From NCBI GenBank assembly GCA_028274465.1, contig CM051457.1:64108899-64172898 (forward strand): a stretch of 64,000 nt of DNA. The letters run 5' to 3'. The notes beneath the pieces were generated by a model that ran no database searches, was not told the DNA's origin, and saw only the letters and a program-made list of their open reading frames with translations. Shown one piece after another: positions 1-10,293 of this stretch. The stretch is from Plantago ovata (Eukaryota > Streptophyta > Magnoliopsida > Lamiales > Plantaginaceae). Each line of letters begins with the position of its first letter. Position 1 is the stretch's first letter. Made by a program: the position numbers and the translations under genes.

Positions 1-2454
1 AGAGTATTATTTAGATCAGGAGAGGTTTGGATAATTGTCTTAGAGTCCAAAACTGAAACATGAATTACCTGCTGAGTTTCAGCAAGCTCATGTTGCACAC
101 TTGTTTGTGCTGGTACAATTTCCATTCCTTGAGGAGCTTGAGAAGCATCCTCCATTTGTTCATCCCGAAATAAATGTGAGTTAGATACAAGTACTAAGTT
201 GTCAAACTTAGTTGTCTTACCAAAAACATTAACTACCTGCTGAGCAGGAAGTGTTAATTCTGGTGCAGAGGCTTCAACAACCGTCTGACTTGCATCTTTA
301 GAAGTCTGTAGAGAGATCATAATTTTAGCAAAAGATTGAGTTTCAGAAATTGAAGATTTGCTTAAGGTTGAATTAATTACCTGCTGAGGAAGGACAAGTT
401 GTGGCTCATTCCTTTCAGCATTATCAGCTTCTTCAGTTTCTGGGACCGTTTCTTCAGCAGACTTCTTGGCTTGCTCTGTTTGAGAAAGCTGCGCGGTTTC
501 AGCAATCTCCCTTGTCTCTGAAATGACAAGTTGAGCGGAAGCATCATGACCCTTAAGCTCACTGCTTGTCATAAAAACATCAATGGATTTGTTGGATGTT
601 TCTTCAATATCCAATTCCATCTGTTGGCTTAATTCTTCCAGTACAAGCTGGACTTTGTCAATTGATGTCTTTGGTGAACTGGAGCCAGTATTCTCAGCAT
701 CGCGAGATGCGTCGTCGAATAATGCTTCTTGTGTTTCTTCAGCAACTTCTGGGACTTGAACCATTGCTGTCTCAGCAACTGGTTCTTCAACAACCTGATG
801 AGTTGCTTGTTCAACAACCATCGTTTCAGCAACGGCAGCTTCAGCAAGCGCCGCGGTTCTTATATCAGCAGCGATATCATTAACCGGTTCCAGAGTTGGG
901 TCATCAAGATTATCTACAATGTAGATATCTGGGACTTGGGCAGGAATTTCATTTCCACTGCCTTGTGGTCTATTCACAGTAGAAGGATCAACATTGAGTT
1001 GATTGTTGAAGGCTTCCGCAAACACTTCAACGTTGCTGACATAGGTTTCAGTAACCACCTTGTCAACATGTACTGGAGTTTGATTTTCAGCAACTGCTTG
1101 GGAATCGTCCGAGAGATCATGGACAATTGGTACTGACTTGCGAGCCAGTGTTTTCTTTCTAGGATTATTTGTCCTTTTTCTCTTGGGGACGGGGTTTGCT
1201 GATGACGCTGCAGTCTGAGTGTCATCATCAGCTTTCCTCTTTTTCTTCTTTGATTTTTCGAGTTTTCCAGCAGAGGCGTCAGTAGTTGCATTTTCAGTAA
1301 CAGGTGTAGTGGTGTCAGCATGATCACCATCTACAGCAGTTTCATCTCTGTCACCACCATCTACAACAGTTTCATCTCTAAGTTGCTGAGTGGTGACATC
1401 TGCAGCTGTTGTATACCTTTCTTGCTGGCTTGTGCTGACAACATTTGCAGCTGTTGTCTTTTTAGATTTTTCAAGTTTCTTGCCAGCAGTCTTAGGTACA
1501 TTCTGCTTGTAGAAGGCTCTTCCCACATTGCATACATATTTCTTGATTTGCAATGGGTTTCTCAGCTGAATCCTGAAATGTTCAAGGATAAAGAATATCT
1601 TTATTCCATACATAACTGGGAAGGTAGGGGAGACTTTGTTGTCTTCCACCATAACCTTGAACTTAGTAACACAATCAACAAGTCTGTTGAAAATGTACTT
1701 AGCCCACTTGAGCTCCATTTTGTTCTCATAGATATGCATCAGCAGCGGCCACCTTCTCAGGCCTACTTGGTCTACTCCTCAAACTTGGGAGTCCAAGACT
1801 TTGATTAGTAGCAGAGCTACTAGACCAAGTGAATGGCAGAGATGCTTCCTCTTAACGTGCTTTGTCCAAGTCACGGGAGCAATCTCTCCTTTCTTCATTT
1901 TCTCATTTCTGACGTCACTGTAGAAGGCTTCAATTTCTTCATCAGTGGCAGTGACGTCATCTTCAGTTCCAGTGGTTGGAATCTGAAAGATTTCCGCTAA
2001 ATCAGTCCATTTCAGGACGATTTGTGTGTTCTGAACTGTAGTAAAGATCACTTTTTCAGTGACTCCTTGACTATCAGTTAGGGACTGGATTTCTGCATTG
2101 TTGTAGAACTCCATTGTGTCTAACATGCTCACTTTCTTAGGGCGAGCAGTTATAAAGTTAATGAGGCCTTGCTGCTTGATAAATTCAAGCGCCTCTTCAT
2201 TGTCACCGTCCAATTCTTGTTCATAGAAGTATCGGATATACTTCTCTTTAGCAAAACCACCCCCATTGCATCATCATATCACACTTTGCAGTGTCAAGAT
2301 ATGAAGGAGGCATGGGTTTCTCGGTGATTCTATCGTTTTTCAACACAACTTTCACTGTGTTTGTTGCCTGAGTAGTCACCGGAGCAGTGCGTTTCTCAGC
2401 ACTGTCAACCTTAGACGACTTGGAGGTCTTAGATGATTGTCTTTTCGGTGCCAT
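1..2454 (-). pseudogene. Sirevirus third ORF (env-like position), N-terminal part, broken and running off the window
   Basis: The ATG at 2454 opens a lysine/serine-rich start (MAPKRQSSKTSKSSK). About residues 50-230 match my memory of the 'putative plant transposon protein' domain often found in plant retroelement extra ORFs (EFYNNA, LAEIFQIP, KRKHLCHSLGL). The rest is acidic, low-complexity and rich in AET/EE/Q. Two lesions are visible against SN: an extra C in a C-run near 2264 shifts frame after about 65 codons, and a TGA replaces Gly at about 1779. From 1778 to base 1 the frame is open without a stop, so more than 590 codons remain and the ORF continues outside. I see no clear membrane helix, so 'envelope' describes position only. 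Confidence 0.75.
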
Positions 2455-3364
2455 TTCTTTATATAGAGAAGAAAATGTGTACGAAAAAGATAGTTTGCTT
2501 TTTGACCGGAGGTACAGTAGATTCAGGCTAAAATTTGCAGAGAAAGGAAATGTGAGTTAAAGAATTTTGTCATTTCTCTAACTCCTTCTTTATATAGTGT
2601 CTCTGATGTGTGAGAAACTCAATCGATTTGAGTTTTCAGCAAGGGTAAAACAGAGAAACAGTGGCGTTAGTGGAGCCTTTGCATTAAATGCGTAGTGGCC
2701 CACTAACAAAAACCGTCAGAGCATTCTCTCTCTTTGAAATGTTAACCGTTAGATCAATAACTCCTTTTAATCAATGGCCACGATTGTATTTCATGTCATG
2801 ATTATTACGAGTTTATCTGTGCCCGATTAACGTCACAAATTGATTTTACCGAGATTTATGGGATTAGATTGCTTGCTGAAATAGACAAGAATCTTTTCAG
2901 CGAGTTTGCATAAATAGGCTAGATACTTGCTGAAAGTTCCCCCTTACTTAGATATCTCATATATTCTTAAGTTTAAAAGACATTTCTGAGTTCCTGTATC
3001 AGTAAATTCTTTTGTACTTGAGATATCCTTTGGTAAAATCTGAGAAATGAGTTTTGCTCATTTTCTGAGTTCCCGTCTCAGAATATTCCCTTGATACTTG
3101 AATACCTGTTTTAGTATCTTTGATTGTCTGAATACCCGTTTCAGCAATCTTCAAGGTTTTTCTCTTACTGAGTGCCTGTCTCAGCAAGTGATCAAGTTTT
3201 CTAACAAATACCCGTTTTGAAGGAATTACTTGATGAATGCCTGTTTCAGCAATCATGTAGTGACCTATCATTTCTTAGAAGAAATTAGTGGAAGGAGCTT
3301 TTAATGAAGTAAGAGTACTTTGGCTTGCTGAATACCTGTTTCAGCATTCTGCCAATTGTATCCT
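2455..3364 (-). other. Spacer between RNase H and third ORF of S1
   Basis: About 0.9 kb separates the RNase H stop (3365) from the third-ORF ATG (2454). It holds no intact long ORF. The same spacer, well conserved, lies at 44620-45485 in SN. It contains an array of degenerate short repeats (see 2999-3360) and several TTGCTGA/TCAGCAA motifs. It could carry a promoter or splice acceptor for the downstream ORF, but I see no decisive signal. Confidence 0.6.
2999..3360 (-). repeat. Degenerate short-repeat array in pol/ORF3 spacer
   Basis: The plus strand reads GAATACCTGTTTCAGCA-like units again and again (near 3070, 3100, 3125, 3170, 3205, 3235 and 3330), with C/T and A/T variation. On the minus strand, 3271-2999 reads as repeated AETGIQ/TKTGIQ/SETGTQ peptides, so the array may be a decayed repeat-coding segment. 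SN has a shorter version near 45170-45475. Confidence 0.55.
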
Positions 3365-5359
3365 TTATTGAGGTAATTCAATCAATCCAAGGTTATACCT
3401 TAGCATTGCGAATCTATTATCTGGTAGGGGCTTGGTAAAGATGTCAGCAAGTTGATCATCAGTACCTACATTCACAACCTCAATATCTCCCTTTTCCACA
3501 TGATCTCTAATGAAATGATGTCTAATATCAATGTGTTTGGTCCTTGAGTGAAATTTAGGATTTTGCGTGATAGCAATAACACTCGTATTATCACAAAAGA
3601 TTGGTGTTTTCTTTGCAGAAATACCATAATCTCTTAATTGTTGCTGAATCCATAGGATTTGAGCTCTGCAACATCCAACCGCAATGTATTCAGATTCAGT
3701 AGATGAATTGGCAACACAGGTTTGTTTCTTGATGAACCATGATATTAATCTAGTACCCAAAAACTGACAAGTTCCAGAGGTACTTTTTCTATAAAGAGTT
3801 GATCCTCCATGATCAGCATCAGAATAACCTACCAACTCAAGTCCTGTATCTTTAGGATACCATAATCCAACATTGACTGTACCTTTGACATATTTCAGTA
3901 TCTTAATTGCCTTTTTGTAGTGTGATTCTCTAGGATCAGATTGGAATCTTGCACACACACAAAGAACATACTGAATGTCAGGTCTACTTGCTGTTAAATA
4001 CAACAAGGAACCAATGAGCTTCCTATACTTGTGTTCTTCAACACTTTTATCTTCTTTAGTATAGCCCAATTTGGTACCAACACTCATAGGGATCTTTTCA
4101 GGTTTCTCTTCCTCTTTGATCCTAAACTTTATGAGCATTTCTTTCGCATACTTTGCTTGATTTATGAATATTCCATCTTTGAGTTGCTTGACTTGCAATC
4201 CTAGGAAGTAATTCAATTTTCCCATCATACTCATTTCAAACTTGTTGATCATGAGTTTGGAAAAATCATCACAAAGTTGCTTGTCATTAGATCCAAAAAT
4301 TATGTCATCCACATAAATTTGAACTAAGAGTATTTTACCATCATGGTTCATGGTAAATAAGGTTTTATCAACTTCACCTTTCTTGAAACCATTATCCAGC
4401 AAGAACTTAGCCAAGGTATCATACCATGCTCTTGGTGCTTGCTTTAGACCATATACAGCTTTCTGAAGCTTGTATACCATCTTGATTTCTGAGGGAAGTT
4501 CAAAGCCAGGGGGTTGTTCTAAATAGACTTCTTCAGCAAGTTCACCATTCAAGAATGCACTTTTAACATCCATTTGGTAAACAATGAAGTCATTGTGAGC
4601 AGCAAAGGCCAAGAAAAGCCTAATTGCATCCAATCTTGCAACTGGTGCATAAGACTCATCATAGTCCAATCCTTCAGTGTGACAGTAACCTTGAGCAACT
4701 AAACGTGCTTTATTTCTTGTTACTTCACCAGACTCACTCAACTTATTTCTGAACACCCACATTGTACCAATAGCTTTCTTGCCTTCAGCAAGTGGTACAA
4801 GTTTCTAGACTTTGTTCCTTTCAAATTGATCCAGTTCTTTTTGCATTGCCTTGATCCATTCAGAATGCTTTAAAGCTTCTTCTATTGTTTTAGGTTCAAT
4901 TTCTGAAACAAAGCAAGAGAACAATGATTCTACTTCTACAACAGTTGCTTCTTCAGCAAGTCCATGAGTAGCAGAAATATTGGATCTAGTCACTTGGCGT
5001 TTATCAATATCATCAGCATGTGACTCTTCAGCATGTACTTGTTCAGTACTACTGGGATTTTGTGTCTCTGCTGAGATTGGTTCATCAGCAACTGCTTGTT
5101 CAGCATTGTTAGATTGTGGTAACTCATCAGCAGGCACGGGAGGTTGCATAGTTTCAGCAACTTCCGGAGCAACTGCGTCTTTTGCTGGAAATTCCTTGTC
5201 GTTAACTATATTTATCTTGTCATGACTTGGGGGAGGAGAGTCATTGTCAGAATCATCATTTAGTTCAATTGACTTGATTTGCCTAGCATTTGATTCAGTT
5301 CTTTGCTCATGTATGATTAACTTTTTCATACATTCTGATATTTCTTCTTCAGCAGGCAC
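3365..5359 (-). pseudogene. pol: Copia pol C-terminal half: linker, reverse transcriptase and RNase H
   Basis: This part of pol copies RNA to DNA (RT) and degrades the template (RNase H). From 5359 an acidic Ser/Glu/Ala-rich linker runs to a TAG at 4805, where a Trp codon is expected. From 4762 the frame is open for 465 codons. RVT_2 motifs include [11 protein letters not shown] at about residues 63-73, [11 protein letters not shown] at 104-114 and YVDDIIFG at 150-157. RNase H shows [16 protein letters not shown] and the ending ADIFTKPL before the stop. The RT-RNase H block is the best preserved copy in the window, with catalytic YVDD intact. Against SN the linker lacks about 80 bp near 5010. 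Confidence 0.9.
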
Positions 5360-6302
5360 TCCTTGTGTCTTTCAGGGTACAATTCTTCCGTTCAGCAACA
5401 CCGTTTTGTTGTGGTGTCCTTACTGAGGATAACTGATGTATGTACTGGTTTACAAACTCAGTACCATGGTCTGTCCTTATGACTTTTACCTTGTCATTTG
5501 TCATGACTTCAAGCTTATTCAGCAAGTTAGGTTTTTCAGTCCTAGTTTCAGATTTGTGCTTGATAAATACTACCCAAGTGAATCTTGAATAGTCATCTAC
5601 CACCACCAGACCATACTTCTTACCAGCATAGCTTGTTGAAGAAGATTCAAACAAGTCCATGTACAAGAGTTGTAAAGGTTTTGTAGTTGACGGTACTGCC
5701 TTGTTCTTGAAAGAAGATTTGGTTTGCTTTTCTTGCTGACATGCATTGCAAACACCATTCTTCTTAAAAGTAACCTTAGGTAATCCAACTACAAGTGCCT
5801 TTTTAGACAGCTTATTCAGCGTCTTGAAGTTTAGATGACTTGTTCGTTTATGCCATAACCATGCTTTTTCAGTAAGGCAATCGTGATCTGAGACAAGGCA
5901 TTTTTCAACGATTGCTGAAGACCAATCTACGGTGTACAAGCCTCCTGATCTTCTTGCAATCATAATAACATTCTTAGTCTCGAAATCTATAAGTTTACAT
6001 TCATCACTTTTGATTTTGATGAAGTATCCTTTGTCAGCAAATTGACTCATGCTGAAAAGATTAAACTTAAGATTTTTGACATAAAGAACTCCCGTAATGG
6101 TAATGCATCCTAACTTCACGTCACCATAGCCTTTTGTAGAACCAGATCCTCCACCAGCAAATGTTATTGTTGGACCTTTAGACCACCGTCTATAGTTTAT
6201 AAGGTTATTCTTGTTGCCCGTCATGTGCTTTCCACAACCACTATCAAAGTGCCAGATTGCATCGTTTGTCTCCGTGGCTGAAGTCTGCACAATCAAGAGC
6301 AA
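5349..6302 (-). pseudogene. pol: Copia pol N-terminal half: protease and integrase, truncated
   Basis: Protease cleaves the polyprotein and integrase inserts the cDNA. The protease active site DSG is visible in WHFDSGCGKHMTGN about 20 residues in. The GAG-pre-integrase region has the zinc-binding pattern HKRTSH...CNACQQ. The integrase core shows LLYMDLF and [11 protein letters not shown]. The frame opens just after the gag stop, in the -1 frame relative to gag, and no ATG is present there. Two deletions relative to SN damage the integrase: 30 bp at about 5435 (in frame) and about 340 bp at about 5378, removing the end of the core and the C-terminal domain and changing frame. No active integrase can be made. 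Confidence 0.88.
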
Positions 6303-6307
6303 ACAAG

Positions 6308-8707
6308 TTAATTATCCAATATTGGATGTCCATTAACATGTTCAAGAATGCGTCCAGTGGAAACCCAAGTCTTAAGTTTTTCAACTTTGACTTGTTTTCT
6401 ACTTGCTGAGGAACTAGGAGGTTTTGAGCTGAAAGACTTTTGATTCGTGCTGATCAAGTCCACTTTCTGATGTGGTGTCTTGCTCGGTTGACCTTTTTGC
6501 TGAACATACTTTTCAGTAAGTTCTTTTCTAGCATGGTTCCTTCTAGCCCTAGCATTTAGAGTCTTTTCAGAACTCTTAGGCTTGATTTTGTTCATCTCTT
6601 TGAAGTATCTTTGCTGACTTTGCTTATACTCGTGAAAAAGTTGACTTTGCTTGGTTTTGAAACCGAGTCCACTTTTCGGAGAATGCTGAGCTTTTGTGTC
6701 AGCAACCTTACTTGATTCAGGTTTGTCAGCAAAGGTCTTGTGATTACTTTTAGTAATCTTGCCTTTTGACTTAACAAATTGCTTTTCAGCAACTTGTTTG
6801 GCGGAATGCTTTACAACATCCTTTTTCTTTACAGTTTGCTTCTCAGCAACCTGTTTTCCTTTTAAAGTCTTGTTACTTTGAGTAGCAACAGCGGGCTTTA
6901 CGGTCGTAGGTACTTGATTGCATGTTTCAGCAACCTTAGATTGACCAAACCGATATAATTCTGGTTGACCACTATCAGTAGCACGTACGAAGGAAATCGG
7001 TGATTTGTCTTTACTCAAGATTTCTATGTCATCACCTTCATACATTGCACCTAAACCTTCTTTCTGAGATGGATCTCTCAAATAAGAATTTAGTTCAGTC
7101 AGCGTATTACTTGCGTCAGCATAAGATTTGAAATTGATTTTCATCTTTTTCATTTCTTGGATTTCAGCAAGTAACTTTAGAATTGAGGACTGATACTCTT
7201 CCAATTCTAATGCCATTTGATAATTCTTCTCTGTAGCTTCAGCAATCAACTTCTTAAGACGCCTTATTTCAGCATCGTTTTCTTCTGTCTCTTCCTTCAG
7301 CAAGATATACTTTTCAGTAGTCTGCTTGGTCAGAGTTTCAACAATCTGTAGTTTCTCTTGTTGTCTACTCAGAGTTTTCTCAAATCTTTCGATTTCTCCT
7401 TGAATCTTGTCAAGGTCAATCTCGTCTTCACTTTCTGAGTCTGAGTCAGAGGTTGGATTGTTTACCTGACCGGCCATGAGGCAGAACTCGTAGTTTGACA
7501 CATCTGGATAAGCTTCCATAGCTATTCCACAAACTTCCTTGCCAATCTCTACGTCAAGAATGGCTTCTTCATCGTCAGTGTGTGAGCTTTCATCCTCACT
7601 GTCTTCGGAGCTAGTATCAATGCACAATGCATCGATTTTTGCTTGAAGCTTCTTCTTTTCTTCAGCAATAAAAGCTCTTTTGAACTTCTTCTTCTTTTCA
7701 GCAGATTTGCCTTTCAGCAAAGGGCAATTAGCTTTGAAGTGTCCAGGCTTTTTGTAGTAAAAGCAGAGATCATTTCCAACTGCTGGTTCTTCTGATTAAG
7801 TTGCTCGCTGAGCTTGCTTTTTCATCGAGCTAGTCTCATTCTTGTACTTATGGTAGTTGTTACCAAGATGCTTTTTCAGCTTCTCTTTTGCTTTTCGCCT
7901 TTCAAGTTCCCTACTGATGAATTTCTTCATGTTTTTGACAACCAAAGCGTTTTCATCAGCAGGCTCTTTATCATTCTTCTTTTCAGAAGATGACGGCTTT
8001 GCAGCAAGAGCAATGTTTTGCGATTTTTTAGCAAACACATTTTCTCTTTGCTTTGTCTCGTAGTTGACAGTATCAAGATGAGAGAACAACTCTGTTGGTG
8101 TAATGTCTGGCATTCCTTGATTGTAGTAGAAGTTCTGGGTGTGGATCCATTCTTGATTCAGACTTCTGATGATGGTTTTCACCTTCTCAGAATCTGAGTA
8201 AAGATTTCCAACACCCAAGGCTGCCATTTCACTAACAAAAGTTGTGAATCTGAAGTCCAAGTCTTCCAGTGACTCATTTATACCTTGTTTAAAGTTCTAG
8301 AACTTTAACTTCAGCACTTCGAGTTTGTTTTCCTTGGTTTTGTCAGATCCAGCACAAAGATCTTGAACCATTTTCCAAGCTTCCTTAGCAGTTTTAGCAC
8401 CCCACAGTTTGCACTGTATGGTATCCGGAGTTGATCGAATGATGATGTTTCTTGCTTGGCCATCAAGACGGAATCTCTTAGCTTCGTCGGAAGTCCATTC
8501 CTCTCTTGGTTTTGGAACAACGGTATCAAGCGGTTCACCTAAGATAGTTTCCTTTCCAGCTTCGGTGGTTTTGTGAGGAAAACTTCTTTCAACCTTAGTG
8601 ATCTTGATAGGTCCATCATTAATGACAGTAACCATCTCATCACTAATGGCCTCAAGATGTAGCATCATGTTGTTTCGCCATTTTTCGTAGTTTTCCAGCT
8701 TCAGCAA
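6308..8707 (-). pseudogene. gag: Sirevirus gag with broken zinc knuckle
   Basis: Gag forms the virus-like particle and binds the element RNA. The start of the open frame is LENYEKWRNNMMLHLE, the UBN2-like gag of Copia elements; the expected ATG just upstream reads AAG. In-frame stops lie at 8297 (TAG for Gln) and 7796 (TAA for Ser). The zinc knuckle near 7750 reads CFYYKKPGHFKANC: the second Cys of CX2CX4HX4C is Tyr. A long charged coiled-coil tail follows (7720-6308), rich in Glu/Lys, then a basic Lys/Ser/Gln region ending at TAA 6308. The tail is the longest intact piece of the family apart from S4. Confidence 0.88.
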
Positions 8708-8826
8708 GGAAGCATCTCCTAAAGACTTCCTGTCAGCAAAAGACTACCAAACTGATCAAGTGAGAGTGATATACGGAAAGCACCTAAGGGGATCTAGGTT
8801 CAGTGCTGAAGGTTAAAGAACCTCCA

Positions 8827-8838
8827 GCTCTGATACCA
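8827..8838 (-). other. Primer binding site, initiator tRNA-Met type
   Basis: The minus strand reads TGGTATCAGAGC two bases after the LTR end, the standard plant Copia site complementary to the 3' end of initiator tRNA-Met. It fixes the 5' LTR boundary and element orientation. Confidence 0.92.
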
Positions 8839-8840
8839 CT

Positions 8841-8967
8841 TGTTGGTCCCTTTAAACAACAAGAAAAGACTAGGGGGGGTGAATAGTATTTTCAAACTTT
8901 CGTCGTTTAAAAACTTTTCCAGCAAGTTTTTATTACTTTTCAGTAATGAGTTTGTTGATACTTAACT
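8841..8967 (-). repeat. Truncated 5' LTR of S1 (3' end of LTR only)
   Basis: The minus strand ends ...GGGACCAACA at 8841. Homology to the SN LTR runs from 8841 to about 8967 and then stops abruptly in unrelated AT-rich DNA. The promoter part of the LTR is absent, so this copy could not be transcribed from its own LTR. Confidence 0.85.
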
Positions 8968-10293
8968 GTTTGTTACTTGGAATGAGGGCTGACATGTAAA
9001 TTTACAAGTTTTAAAATTCCCTTCATAAATGAATTTAAAGTGGTGTCATTTATTCCTGACCTGATCCTCTTTAAGTAATTAGTACATTATATATTTATTT
9101 CTTTGTGATAAATATAGTAATACCAATAAGCGATGCAATATTATAATTAATCGAGTTTGAAATTTCAAATCCCATCGCAGTTAAAATACAGTGCATGATT
9201 CTCCAAATTTAAAATAACATAATTATAGTTCACATAATACATCATTTTGTTTTACTTGTAAGCAACACAAATAAATTACTTAAAAAGTTTGGAAAGTAAC
9301 ATCATAAACCGAGCATTAGGATTATTTAAACTGTTATTAAACGCAGAATACCTCCCAGGTGAACAATACAAACAAAATAAGGGGGAGTAGCATATGTTTA
9401 AAAGACTCATGTTTAAATGATTATTATATTCTTCGTCAAAAAAAAAAAAAATGATTATTATATTTTTAATATGATTTATTATTAAATGAATGATAATATG
9501 AATTGTAATATTCATATATAATATATTTTAAATTTTTTAAAGTTTAATCAAGAGAGAAATAGGAGTTGGCGATAGTTGATTTTTATATATAGATTCTCTA
9601 TATAGATCTCAAAAAATAAAATCGTTGGTGATTTTTATTTATTTTTTGCATTTCTATTTTTCATGTTATTGCCGTTATAAAATATAGGATGTCGTCGCTT
9701 ACCTGTGTAACCACGCGACATGTTGTCTAGTTGTGGTTTTTTAGTTAATCTTGATTAATCACAAAGGCAGAAAAGTAAAATCACGTGAGGCCAGAATCCC
9801 TTAAAATAAATACTTCCCCCATGGTATTTGAAACACATTAAAAGATGAGAGCCCGGTTGAGGAGGGATTTGCAAAATCCCTGGCCCGACGGGCTTCATTT
9901 TTGCTACCAAACGTAGAGTTTTTAGGGATTTGAACAAAAACACACCAAATCCCTCCCAAATACTCTCAACCAAACACACACTAAGGGAAAAATTACATAT
10001 TAATGCTAAAAACAAACATGCATTACATAAAAAGACATTTACAACTAAGTCCCACTCCGTAACGTCATTACACCATAACGTCATTACACATTACTCCATT
10101 CTATTTCAAACACCCTCAATTTGTTCGGTCAATTATTACTTCTACTCCTCTTTTACTGACAACAACAACTCACGATACTCTAATACTCAAAGGCGCATGA
10201 CGATTGACGCACACTTAACAAAACCTAATTACTTGTTCGTATAACTGTAACTAGCATAATACAGTATCTTACGTAGAAAAATGACTAGAGCAG
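8968..10293. other. AT-rich intergenic spacer
   Basis: There is no coding region I can support. The sequence is AT-rich, with simple A and TA runs around 9430-9540. One small inverted-repeat unit is listed separately at 9855-9971. Confidence 0.6.
9855..9971. repeat. Small inverted-repeat unit, possible MITE remnant
   Basis: The left end GGTTGAGGAGGGATTTG (9855-9871) is mirrored by CAAATCCCTCCC...CTCAACC (9946-9971), with a 9-base gap in the right arm. A second inner pair (AAATCCCT and AGGGATTTG) lies between them. No clear target duplication was seen. Confidence 0.4.

Larger units (their letters stand above)
1..8967 (-). mobile_element. S1: truncated Sirevirus-type Ty1/copia retrotransposon
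   Basis: Reading the minus strand from 8967 down, the order is LTR remnant, Met-type primer binding site, gag with zinc knuckle, DSG protease, integrase, RVT_2-type reverse transcriptase with YVDD, RNase H, then a long third ORF. Copia order with an extra ORF after RNase H is the Sirevirus (SIRE/Maximus) arrangement. The 3' part and 3' LTR lie left of base 1. The 5' LTR keeps only its last 127 bp. Every ORF is damaged, so the copy is dead, but it aligns almost throughout with SN (37471-52976). Confidence 0.9.

Noticed and set aside
377..1808. Several ORFs on both strands at 377-1808
   Set aside because: They are shadows of the continuous minus-strand third ORF of S1, which runs off the window edge and has no stop between 1778 and 1.
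9755..10244. 109-codon minus ORF and 104-codon plus ORF at 9755-10244
   Set aside because: No recognisable domain, overlapping each other, and crossing the small inverted-repeat unit.
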